Source: Chromobacterium alkanivorans
GTDB lineage: Bacteria > Pseudomonadota > Gammaproteobacteria > Burkholderiales > Chromobacteriaceae
Assembly: GCF_016937655.1 (NCBI RefSeq)
Contig: NZ_JAFHKL010000002.1
Span: 124,001 to 188,000 of the forward strand
Direction of reading: 5' to 3'
Length of the DNA: 64,000 nucleotides
Positions within the stretch are counted from its first letter, which is position 1, and each line of letters starts with the position of its first letter. This document shows, in pieces, positions 28,010-36,043 of this stretch. The position numbers and the translations under genes were made by a program. Below the pieces are notes generated by a model. That model saw only the letters and a list, made by a program, of their open reading frames with translations. It did no database searches and was not told where the DNA came from.

Positions 28010-29527
28010 ATGTTTGACTTCAAATCACTTGTCAGTTCCCTACTGAACAAAAACACGACTGCCTCCGAAGTGGCGCAGTCCGCAACCCTATTAGTGCGCG
28101 ACCTGCCTGAAACCGAGTATTTCGGCGCCTTGGTGGAAATCATCAAAGCCGTCGCCAAAATCAACACCGACACCGACATCTCGCTGAAAGAGCGCGTCAA
28201 GACCCTGGTCTACGTCGACGACAAGGCCAACAACATTCACCGTCAGCTGTGCCAGGACTATCTGCAGTCCAAAGGCGGCAGCAAAGGCTACCTGCCCACC
28301 ATTCTGGCCTATTGGCACGAGCTGTCCTCCGCCTACCAGATCTGCTTGCGGCTGTACAAAAGCCATCCCAACGCGGTGCCGGAAGACGAAATCCGCATCG
28401 TCACCATCCGCGGCCTGCATCACCAGATGCGGCTGATCGCCTGGAATTCGCTGCGCTACCTGAAACCGGAAGGCGCGGCCTGGCAAAACGGCTTCCGCTT
28501 TTTCAGCCAGGCAGAGGAAAGCGGCTTTTCCCGGTACCCGATCAAGCTTTACCTTAACAGCCCGGACGAGTTCAGCTGCGAACAGCTGCTGATCCAGGCC
28601 GGCATGCTGTTCCTGGCGCAGACCGACAATATGCTGCACAAGGAAATCATCGCGGTCGACCAACTGCTGATGATGCTGAGCCAGGGCATACCGCTGGACA
28701 AGCAACCTCCGGTGGAAGAACCCATCTTCGTCTACAACCTGTCGATGCCGGAGCCGCCTCAGGCCATGCTGCGCGGCATGGCCGGCAAATGGCATCGCTA
28801 CTGGTCCGCCTACGAGATCACCAGCCGCTTGGCGGATCTGATGTTCGATCTGGACAGACGCATCCCTCCCGCGCTGGAGGCGATGGACGGCGGCCTGGAA
28901 CGAGAGGAATGGGCCATTCTATGCGAAAAACTGGCCATCCGCTGGTCTACCGACGGCGGCAAGTCGCTGCGCAAGTCCGAGCGCTCGCTGCACGCGTCCA
29001 ACGCCCACGTCAGCATAGGCTTCGAGCGCGTCGCCTATCAGGTCAAGGTTCAGGACGTGCCGACGCAAGACCCGGAGCGCGCCAGCGACTGGCGCATCAA
29101 CGACATCAGCTCCACCGGCATGGGTCTCACCTTCATCGGCAAGGCGGTTGAGCAACTGGCCATCGGCCGCGTCATCCTGGTCAAGGCGGACAACCATCCG
29201 CAGTTGCTGGGGGTGATTCGCCGGATACTGCGCCAAAGCAACGGCACCAAGGTGGGCATAGAAATCCTGGGGCAGAATCCCGTCGGCGTGTCGCTGCTGG
29301 ATCCGGAGCACTCGGACTCTCCGCCCTCCACCGCCATCTACATCACCCAGCCCAACTCCCGCAAAGGCCAACGCTACTTTCTGATGCCCAAGGCGCTGAC
29401 CCAGCCGGACAAGCAACTGGTGCTGGCGGCGCAAGGCAAGTCCTACCAGATCCGCCTCAAAACCCCGCAGCACGAATACGAAGACTGCAGCCACAGCGAC
29501 TTCGACACCCTATCCAAAGTGGATTGA
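28010..29527 (+). CDS. PilZ-like domain protein with a large helical N-terminal region
   Basis: A 505-residue soluble protein of unknown function. Residues ~1-320 are helical and lack recognisable motifs. Residues ~325-430 resemble a PilZ barrel: SIGFERVAYQVKV, then DWRINDISSTGMGLTFIG (the D/N-x-S-x-x-G element), then GVIRRILRQSNGTKVGIEIL. The canonical RxxxR of c-di-GMP-binding PilZ domains is not obvious. A role in c-di-GMP or surface responses is possible. It diverges from the patatin gene and is followed by a strong bidirectional terminator. Confidence 0.65.
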   Translation: MFDFKSLVSSLLNKNTTASEVAQSATLLVRDLPETEYFGALVEIIKAVAKINTDTDISLKERVKTLVYVDDKANNIHRQLCQDYLQSKGGSKGYLPTILAYWHELSSAYQICLRLYKSHPNAVPEDEIRIVTIRGLHHQMRLIAWNSLRYLKPEGAAWQNGFRFFSQAEESGFSRYPIKLYLNSPDEFSCEQLLIQAGMLFLAQTDNMLHKEIIAVDQLLMMLSQGIPLDKQPPVEEPIFVYNLSMPEPPQAMLRGMAGKWHRYWSAYEITSRLADLMFDLDRRIPPALEAMDGGLEREEWAILCEKLAIRWSTDGGKSLRKSERSLHASNAHVSIGFERVAYQVKVQDVPTQDPERASDWRINDISSTGMGLTFIGKAVEQLAIGRVILVKADNHPQLLGVIRRILRQSNGTKVGIEILGQNPVGVSLLDPEHSDSPPSTAIYITQPNSRKGQRYFLMPKALTQPDKQLVLAAQGKSYQIRLKTPQHEYEDCSHSDFDTLSKVD

Positions 29528-29553
29528 ATCCCGTCCGCCGCGCGGCGGACAAT

Positions 29554-29587
29554 AAAAAACCGGCTCGCCGCTGCGAGCCGGTTTTTT
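29554..29587. terminator. Bidirectional rho-independent terminator
   Basis: AAAAAACCGGCTCG and CGAGCCGGTTTTTT arms form a perfect stem between the convergent PilZ-like gene and fadA. A second hairpin (GTCCGCC-GCGC-GGCGGAC) precedes it at 29533-29550. Confidence 0.92.
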
Positions 29588-29606
29588 CATGCGAGGAAAA
29601 TCCCGC

Positions 29607-30809
29607 TTACAGCACTTCGATGATGCCGGCGGCGCCCATGCCGGTGCCGATGCACATGGTCACCATGCCGTAGCCCTTCTGACCGGCGTCGCGCATGCCG
29701 TGCACCAGAGTGGCGGTGCGGATGGCGCCGGTGGCGCCCAGCGGATGGCCCAGCGCGATCGCGCCGCCGTGCGGATTGACCTTGGAGGTGTCCAGCGCCA
29801 GGTCGCGGATCACCGCCAAAGCCTGAGCCGCAAACGCCTCGTTCAGCTCGACCCATTTCAGGTCGTCCTGTTTCAGGCCGGCCTGGCTCAAAGCGGCGGG
29901 AATCGCCTCTTTCGGGCCGATGCCCATGATTTCCGGCGGCACGCCCTTGACCGCGAAGGTGACGTAGCGGCCCAGCGGCGTCAGATTGAACTCCTTGAGC
30001 ACGCGCTCGGACACCAGAATCACCGCGCCGGCGCCGTCGGACATCTGCGAAGAGTTGCCGGCGGTTACCGAGCCCTTGGCGTCGAACACCGTTTTCAGCT
30101 TGGCCAGGCCTTCCAGCGTGGTCTCGCGGCGCGGGCCTTCGTCGGTGTCCAGCACGCGGGTTTTGACCGCCACTTCGCCGGTTTCCAGATTCGGCGTGCG
30201 ATAGGTCGCCTCCAGCGGCGTGATCTCGCTCTTGAACTTGCCGCCGTCAATCGCGGCCAGCGCGCGACGGTGCGACTCCACCGCGAACGCGTCCTGGTCT
30301 TCGCGCGACACGCCCCACTGCTGCGCCACTTTCTCGGCGGTCAGGCCCATGCCGTAAGCGATGCCGTAGTTTTCGTCCTTGGCGAAGATTTCCGGATTCA
30401 AGGACACTTTGTTGCCCATCATCGGCACCAGCGACATCGATTCGGCGCCCGCGGCGATCACCACGTCGGCTTCGCCCAGGCGGATGCGGTCGGCGGCCAT
30501 CTGCACCGCGTTGATGCCGGACGAGCAGTAGCGGTTGATGGTGATGCCGCCCACGGTATTGGGCAGGCCGGCCAGCAGCACGCCGATGCGCGCCATGTTC
30601 AGGCCCTGCTCCGCTTCCGGGAAGGCGCAGCCCACCACGCAGTCGGAAATCAGCTTCGGGTCCAGGTTCGGCACCTGGGCCAGCGCGCCGGTAATCACGT
30701 GCGCCAGCATATCGTCCGGGCGCACATGACGCATCATGCCGCGCGGCGCCTTGCCCACCGGTGTGCGGGTGGCGGCGACGATGTAAGCTTCTTGTACTTG
30801 TTTGCTCAT
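29607..30809 (-). CDS. fadA: Acetyl-CoA C-acyltransferase (3-ketoacyl-CoA thiolase)
   Basis: A 400-residue thiolase that cleaves 3-ketoacyl-CoA in the last step of beta-oxidation. It starts MSKQVQEAYIVAATRTPVGK. The active-site Cys is in NRYCSSGINAVQMAA, the C-terminal His and Cys are in NPHGGAIALGHPLGATGA and MCIGTGMGAA, and NEAFAAQALA is intact. The ATG at 30809 is the family start; the longer frame upstream is non-coding in character. It lies ~195 nt after fadB on the same strand, in the same order as fadN-fadA of Bacillus. Confidence 0.95.
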   Translation of the reverse strand: MSKQVQEAYIVAATRTPVGKAPRGMMRHVRPDDMLAHVITGALAQVPNLDPKLISDCVVGCAFPEAEQGLNMARIGVLLAGLPNTVGGITINRYCSSGINAVQMAADRIRLGEADVVIAAGAESMSLVPMMGNKVSLNPEIFAKDENYGIAYGMGLTAEKVAQQWGVSREDQDAFAVESHRRALAAIDGGKFKSEITPLEATYRTPNLETGEVAVKTRVLDTDEGPRRETTLEGLAKLKTVFDAKGSVTAGNSSQMSDGAGAVILVSERVLKEFNLTPLGRYVTFAVKGVPPEIMGIGPKEAIPAALSQAGLKQDDLKWVELNEAFAAQALAVIRDLALDTSKVNPHGGAIALGHPLGATGAIRTATLVHGMRDAGQKGYGMVTMCIGTGMGAAGIIEVL

Positions 30810-31003
30810 TTTCGATTCTCCTGTCGGCCGCCTGATCGGCTTTGCGGCGATCAAGCGGCCTTTCATCTGGCTATTGGCCGCGCTTGCGGGAGGATTCGTC
30901 GCGAGCGGGCCGAGATCGAAGCGAGAAGCGCAGCCGTACATGGGGTACGGCGAGCATCACAGCATTCGATATCGGCTCGCGCAGCAGAATCGTCCCCAAG
31001 CAC
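30810..31003. other. fadB-fadA spacer
   Basis: A 194 nt gap with no gene. It contains CGTACATGGGGTACGGCGAGCAT-like sequence reminiscent of the middle of the dispersed repeat, but the match is too weak to call a copy. A separate fadA promoter cannot be excluded. Confidence 0.35.
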
Positions 31004-33379
31004 TTAGTTGCGCAGCGGCTTGCCGGTGGTCAACATATTGGCGATGCGGTCCTGAGTCTTGGAGTTTTTCAGCAAGGTCATGAAGGCCTTGCGCTCCAGG
31101 TCCAGAATCCATTGCTCGTTGACCAGGGTGCCGGCCTCGACGTCGCCGCCGGTCATCACGTCGGCGATCAGGCCGGCGATGAAGAAGTCATGCTTGGAAA
31201 TGAAGTTGCCTTCCAGCATGTTCACCAACTGGCCCTTGATCGACGCGGCGCCGCTGCGGCCGGCCACCGGGAAGCCCTTGACCTTGAGCGGCGGGCGATA
31301 GCCGGCTTCTGCCAGCGCGATCGCCTGCTGCTTGGCCACGTGCAGCAGCTCGTAGGCGTTGAACACCACCGGGTCGCCGTTGCGGAAGAAGCCGATTTCC
31401 TGCGCCTCGAAACCGCTGGTGGCCACTTTGGCGGTGGCGATGGCCATGAAGTAATCCTTCAGCGCGGCCAGCACGTCGCCGCGCGCTTCCTGAGCGGCGC
31501 GCAGCGCGAACTCCTTGCAGCCGCCGCCACCCGGCAGCAGGCCGACGCCCACTTCCACCAGGCCGACGTAGGACTCCAGCGCCGCCACGGTCTTGTCGCA
31601 ATGCATCGCGAACTCGCAACCGCCGCCGAACACATAGCCCTGGGTCGCGGCCACCGTCGGCACCTGGCAGTAACGCAGGCGCATCGAGGTTTCCTGGAAG
31701 CGGCGCACCGTCGCGTCGATCGCGTCCCAATCGCCCATCATGAAGGCCGGCATCATAGACTGCAGATCGGCGCCGACGGAGAACGGCTCCTCGGTCTGCC
31801 AGATCACCAGGCCCTTGAAGCGGTCTTCGGCGATGTCGACGGCTTTGTTCAGGCCTTCGATCACGGCCGGGCCGATCGCGTGCGCTTTGGACTTGAACGA
31901 CACCACCAGCACTTCGTCGCCGGTGGTGAAGGCGCGCACGCCCTCGTTCTCGAACACGGTCTCGCCCAAGGGCGCGGACGCCTCGCCCAACACCTTGGCC
32001 GGCGCCAGCTGACGCTGGTACACGTCCAGCGCGGAACGACCCACCAGCTTGTTGCCGGCCGGATCGTAAGAGCCTTCGGCGAAATGCACGCCGGCGCGAT
32101 CGCCCTGCAGCACCCAGGCCGGCAGCGCGGCGGCGCTCAGCGCCTTGCCGGCCTTCACGTCCTCGTCAAGCCACTTGGCCACTTGCTGCCAGCCGGCGGC
32201 CTGCCAGGTCTCGAACGGACCCACACTCCAGCCGAAGCCCCAGCGAATGGCGAAGTCGACGTCGCGCGCGCAGTTGGCGATATCGGCCAGATGGTGGGAG
32301 ATGTAATGGAACACGTCGCGGAAACACGCCCACAGGAATTGCGCCTGCGGATGGCTGCTCTCGCGCAGTTTCTGGAATTTTTCCGCCGGATTGGCGATCT
32401 TCAAAATTTCCTTGACCGCGTCGTCGCCCTTCTCGCCGGAGCCGACGTACTCGCCCTTGGCCGGGTCCAGCACCAGCATGCGCTTGCCGTCTTTCTTATA
32501 GATGCCGGCCTTGGTCTTGGCGCCCAGCGCGCCGGCGGCGATCAGCTTCTGCATCCATTCCGGAGTCTGGAACAGACCGTGCCACGGATCTTGCGGCAGG
32601 GTGTCCTGCATGGTTTTAACCACGTGGGCGAAGGTGTCCAGGCCCACCACGTCGGCGGTGCGGAAAGTGGCCGACTTGGGACGGCCCAGGCGAGGACCGG
32701 TCAGATCGTCCACCACGTCGAAGCGAATGCCGAACTTGTCGGCGTTGGCGATGGTGGCCAGCATCGAGAATACGCCGATGCGGTTGGCGACGAAGTTGGG
32801 GGTATCCTTGGCGCGCACCACGCCCTTGCCCAAGCTGGACACCAGGAAGCGCTCCAGATTATCCAGAATGTGCGCGTCCGAGGTCAGGCAGGGGATGATT
32901 TCCACCAGGTGCATATAGCGCGGCGGATTGAAGAAGTGCACGCCGCAGAAACGCGGACGCACATTGTCCGGGCAGCTTTGCGCCAGCGTGTTGATCGACA
33001 AGCCGGAAGTATTGGTGGCGAAAATGGTGTGCTCGCCCAGATGCGGCGCCACTTTGTGGTACAGGTCCGCCTTCCAGTCCATGCGTTCGGCGATGGCTTC
33101 GATCACCAAGTCGCAATCCTTCAAGAGGTGCAGGTGGTCGTCGTAGTTGGCCGGCTGAATGTGGTTGACGGCATCCTTGTTGGCCAAGGGGGCCGGCTTC
33201 TGCTTTTTCAAGCCTTCCAGCGCCTTGAGCACGATGCCGTTCTTGTCGCCTTCCTTGGCGGGCAAGTCGAACAGGATGGTCGGAACTTTGGCATTCACCA
33301 GATGAGCGGCGATTTGAGCCCCCATCACGCCAGCGCCTAGCACGGCTACCTTGCGTACGTTGAACTTGGTTTGAGACAT
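31004..33379 (-). CDS. fadB: 3-hydroxyacyl-CoA dehydrogenase / enoyl-CoA hydratase
   Basis: A 791-residue bifunctional beta-oxidation enzyme with dehydrogenase first and hydratase last, the FadN-like order and the reverse of E. coli FadB. The NAD-binding motif is KVAVLGAGVMGAQIAAHL (residues ~10-27). The catalytic His and Glu regions are GVHFFNPPRYMHLVEIIP and the following helices. The crotonase domain (~480-700) has GYVFGGGCEFAMHCD and GLVEVGVGLLPGGGGCKEF with the Glu/Gly-rich oxyanion loop. The ATG at 33379 follows a GAGGAAACC site. It probably forms one unit with fadA. Confidence 0.95.
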   Translation of the reverse strand: MSQTKFNVRKVAVLGAGVMGAQIAAHLVNAKVPTILFDLPAKEGDKNGIVLKALEGLKKQKPAPLANKDAVNHIQPANYDDHLHLLKDCDLVIEAIAERMDWKADLYHKVAPHLGEHTIFATNTSGLSINTLAQSCPDNVRPRFCGVHFFNPPRYMHLVEIIPCLTSDAHILDNLERFLVSSLGKGVVRAKDTPNFVANRIGVFSMLATIANADKFGIRFDVVDDLTGPRLGRPKSATFRTADVVGLDTFAHVVKTMQDTLPQDPWHGLFQTPEWMQKLIAAGALGAKTKAGIYKKDGKRMLVLDPAKGEYVGSGEKGDDAVKEILKIANPAEKFQKLRESSHPQAQFLWACFRDVFHYISHHLADIANCARDVDFAIRWGFGWSVGPFETWQAAGWQQVAKWLDEDVKAGKALSAAALPAWVLQGDRAGVHFAEGSYDPAGNKLVGRSALDVYQRQLAPAKVLGEASAPLGETVFENEGVRAFTTGDEVLVVSFKSKAHAIGPAVIEGLNKAVDIAEDRFKGLVIWQTEEPFSVGADLQSMMPAFMMGDWDAIDATVRRFQETSMRLRYCQVPTVAATQGYVFGGGCEFAMHCDKTVAALESYVGLVEVGVGLLPGGGGCKEFALRAAQEARGDVLAALKDYFMAIATAKVATSGFEAQEIGFFRNGDPVVFNAYELLHVAKQQAIALAEAGYRPPLKVKGFPVAGRSGAASIKGQLVNMLEGNFISKHDFFIAGLIADVMTGGDVEAGTLVNEQWILDLERKAFMTLLKNSKTQDRIANMLTTGKPLRN

Positions 33380-33854
33380 GGTTTCCTCGTTTTGTTGAAA
33401 CACAACATGAGACAGGCCCCTCTCGCCTGCTCAGCCTGCTTCAAGGACGGGCGTTGTTCGTCCTTGCGCTGAGTCGGCGGCGCGCCGCCGCTGCAGCCGG
33501 CACAACTTGACCGGCCGGGAAGTGATTATGGTGAAGCCCGGCCCGTCCGGAAGCCTGGCGCTGGAGAAGTCGCCCCATCGCCGCGGACATCCGTCAATCT
33601 ACTGAAAAACCGCGCCGGCAGCCACTCTGGCGGCGGCTCAAGCGCAGCTGGAAAAAGCCTGTATTGAAAAATATCAAACACTCGCTTTTCTCCCAAATAA
33701 GTCTAACCCAATTTGGGCAAAAAAACAGGGGGTACGTGGAAAAATTGAGGGAGAAAACAAGCGGAAAAACCGGAGCGCCGCAAACGCAAAAACCGGGCGA
33801 GCGCCACGGCGCCCGCCCGACCCGAAATCCGCGCGCCCAACGGCGCCGATTCAA
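33380..33854. promoter_or_regulatory. fadB upstream region / fadL downstream region
   Basis: A 475 nt gap with no convincing gene; the antisense 86-codon frame inside it looks spurious. The left part is GC-rich, then AT content rises at ~33655-33760. CAAACACTCGCTTTT at 33675-33689 resembles the AAAC-N4-GTTT sites near psrA and fadL with one mismatch, so a regulated fadBA promoter may lie here, about 300 nt from the start codon. Confidence 0.4.
33794..33819 (-). terminator. Rho-independent terminator after fadL
   Basis: CGGGCGAGCGCC and GGCGCCCGCCCG arms around a 2 nt loop. On the minus strand it is followed by GTTTTTGCGTTT. It lies ~35 nt after the fadL stop. Confidence 0.8.
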
Positions 33855-35348
33855 TTAAAACCGATAGTTGTACTGCAGACCGATCAGTTGCAGATAGGTC
33901 TTGTAGCTGCCTTTCACCGTGCCGCCGTTGCCGGTGCAGGCCGCGCCGGTTGTCGGGCTCTTGCCAGTCGGACTGCAGCCGTCGGTGTAATCGACATTGG
34001 CGTTAGCGAAATTGATGAAGCTGTAGGCGAAGTCAACCGAGCTTTGCTTGTTGATCTTGTAGTTGGCGCCCAGCGACAGCCACAGGCGATCGCTGTCCGG
34101 CAGCGCCGGGTGACGATCTTTATCGGACTGCAACGGCGACTGCTCCCAGGCTACGCCGCCACGGAACAGCCAGGCATCGCTGTACTGGTAGTTGGCGCCC
34201 AGAGACACGCGCCAGGTATCGCGCCAGTTCTGGTGGATCACCATATCGCCCTGAGCAGTGGTACCCACCGTGGATTGCTGGATCACGATGTCCTTCATCT
34301 GCGAGTTGGCGACCCAGGTCACATCGCCCATCACCGCCCATTTCGGGTTCAACTGATGGAAGAAGTTGGCAGATGCGGTTTCCGGGGTGGTGACATCAAC
34401 CTTGGCGGAGGCATTAGGGTGAACGAGCTTGGCCGCCACTGCAGCCGGCAGAGTCACCCCCCCCACCGTCACATTGCCTTTAACATTATTGAAGGTCCAA
34501 GTGGACGACCCAGTCAACGACTGTTTGATGCTGGAACGGTAGGCCAAGCCAAATCGGGTATTTTCATTCAACTGGAACATATAGCCAATATTCCAACCAA
34601 ATCCCCAGTCATTGCCCTCGACATCAGCCAGACCATCCCCTCCAATTCCACCTGCACGCATGATCGCGGAGATCTGCGCAGGGTTGGTCACCGTTACCGT
34701 TGCGCCACCTGGCCCAAAGGGACCTGTAATACCGCCGGCAGCAGCAGCCTTTAATGCCAAGCCCGAAGTCGCATCTGCCATCTGCTGCAGCTTGGCGTCC
34801 ATATATTGCGCGGAAATGCCAAAACCAAAGGAATGGCGATCATCCAGCTTGAACGACATAGACGGGTTGAAATTGAACGACTGCAGATTCACGCTCTTCA
34901 AGGCATAACGACCGGCCCAGTCGAAGCCATAGTCCAGCTTGGCGCCATAGGGCACGAACACGCCCAAACCCAGATTGATCTTGTCGTTCAGTTTATGCGA
35001 CAGGTAGAAGTTGGGTGCCGCCACGGCCTTGGGCGCGAAAGAGCCGCCATTGCCGCCGCCGGTCGACTGCCCAAGAATATTGGTCGAACCGTTGTCGGTG
35101 TATTCGGAGTGCGGCACCACCAGGGTCGCGCCGCCAGAGAACTGGGTTCCCTCCAGCCGAGACAGGCCGGCCGGGTTGCTGAAAATGGTGGAAGGATCGT
35201 TGGCTTCGGCGCCGTTGGCGTGCGCGGTGCCCTGGCCGGACACGCTCTGCGAACCAAACTGATAACCCGAGGCCACGGCCTGGGTGGACATTAGACCGAA
35301 TGTTGCGCCCATGACCATCACGGACAGGCTGAGGTGCTTGAGTTTCAT
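33855..35348 (-). CDS. fadL: FadL/OmpP1-family long-chain fatty acid outer-membrane transporter
   Basis: A 497-residue 14-strand-type barrel. It has a signal peptide (MKLKHLSLSVMVMGATFGLM, cut after AVA) and a mature N-terminus SGYQFGSQSVSGQGTAHANG, the conserved hatch sequence including the NPA-type motif FSNPAGLSRLEG. The C-terminus ends in aromatic Phe (GLQYNYRF). It should import long-chain fatty acids for the adjacent beta-oxidation genes. The promoter region carries a PsrA-like site. Base composition is slightly more AT-rich in the middle (34.4-34.8 kb) than in its neighbours. Confidence 0.93.
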   Translation of the reverse strand: MKLKHLSLSVMVMGATFGLMSTQAVASGYQFGSQSVSGQGTAHANGAEANDPSTIFSNPAGLSRLEGTQFSGGATLVVPHSEYTDNGSTNILGQSTGGGNGGSFAPKAVAAPNFYLSHKLNDKINLGLGVFVPYGAKLDYGFDWAGRYALKSVNLQSFNFNPSMSFKLDDRHSFGFGISAQYMDAKLQQMADATSGLALKAAAAGGITGPFGPGGATVTVTNPAQISAIMRAGGIGGDGLADVEGNDWGFGWNIGYMFQLNENTRFGLAYRSSIKQSLTGSSTWTFNNVKGNVTVGGVTLPAAVAAKLVHPNASAKVDVTTPETASANFFHQLNPKWAVMGDVTWVANSQMKDIVIQQSTVGTTAQGDMVIHQNWRDTWRVSLGANYQYSDAWLFRGGVAWEQSPLQSDKDRHPALPDSDRLWLSLGANYKINKQSSVDFAYSFINFANANVDYTDGCSPTGKSPTTGAACTGNGGTVKGSYKTYLQLIGLQYNYRF

Positions 35349-35478
35349 GTTCTCCCTCTCTCTTTGGCTTTGCTATATATAAGTGTTCTTAGGTATTAGA
35401 CGACCAATAACAAGCACTGGTCATATTTGATGCTACCAGAGAATTAGAGCAATTCCACAAGGTTTTGGAGTGTTTGTT

Positions 35479-35494
35479 CCAAACAAACGTTTAA
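35479..35494 (-). promoter_or_regulatory. PsrA-like operator in the fadL promoter
   Basis: CCAAACAAACGTTTAA fits (G/C)AAAC-N4-GTTT, the pattern I recall for PsrA, and has the same spacing as the sites before the psrA-like gene. An overlapping GTTTG-TTC-CAAAC palindrome lies at 35472-35484. It is ~130 nt upstream of the fadL start. Confidence 0.55.
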
Positions 35495-35538
35495 TGAGAC
35501 ATTTCTGCAACAAGCACGCAAAAAAGCATTGAATTAGG

Positions 35539-35916
35539 CTAAATATCGCCCAAAAGACGCGATTTTCCATCGCAATCCACCGCCACATAGGTGGCGACCA
35601 CCTCGGTGATCGCCTCATGCGAGCCGTCGATGCGCTCCGCTTCCACGGTAATTTTCAGGGTGATGGATTTCTGGCCGATTCGCAGCCGTTCCACATAAAG
35701 ATCCACCACATCGCCCAACAGGATGGGCGCGGCGAATTGGAAGGTATTGACCGCCACCGTGGTCACCGGGCCGCGCGACAAACGCTCGGCGTCAAGACTG
35801 CCGGCCATGTCGATCTGATTCATCAGCCAACCGGCCTGGACTCGGCCGTAAGCGTTGGTGCTGGTCGGCAGCGCGCGCACGCGCAACGTGGGAATCCGGA
35901 CTTCAGGGCGGTCCAT
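35539..35916 (-). CDS. YciA-type acyl-CoA thioesterase (hotdog fold)
   Basis: A 125-residue hotdog thioesterase. MDRPEVRIPTLRVRALPTST leads to AYGRVQAGWLMNQIDMAGSL, where the central helix carries the catalytic Asp. TTVAVNTFQFAAPILLGDVVDLYVE is the conserved beta segment. It hydrolyses acyl-CoAs and may balance CoA pools during fatty-acid use. The ATG at 35916 is chosen from family alignment and a GGAG site. It lies between fadL and fadE on the same strand. Confidence 0.88.
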   Translation of the reverse strand: MDRPEVRIPTLRVRALPTSTNAYGRVQAGWLMNQIDMAGSLDAERLSRGPVTTVAVNTFQFAAPILLGDVVDLYVERLRIGQKSITLKITVEAERIDGSHEAITEVVATYVAVDCDGKSRLLGDI

Positions 35917-36043
35917 GCTCACTCCTTTGTTCTTGTTCGTCGCTCGGCCTTGGCGACTTTTCATCATTTCACGCCAGCGGCCGCCACAGCAGCCGCTGGC
36001 GTGAAATGCCGGGACGAATCCCGGCAAATCTTACCCCTTATGC

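Noticed and set aside
30880-31003. Possible further copy of the dispersed repeat between fadB and fadA
   Set aside because: Only a short TACATG-GGTAC-type core and a GAGCAT follow-up resemble the repeat. The ends and order do not match, so I did not list it as a copy.
30842-33340. Long plus-strand open frame opposite fadB, and similar ones opposite fadE (36059-38518) and prfC (11196-12812)
   Set aside because: High GC makes antisense frames open. Their products are His/Gln/Arg-rich, with no motifs, while the opposite strand encodes well-recognised enzymes.
33594-33854. 86-codon minus-strand frame between fadL and fadB
   Set aside because: It overlaps the fadL terminator hairpin, has no family resemblance and odd composition.
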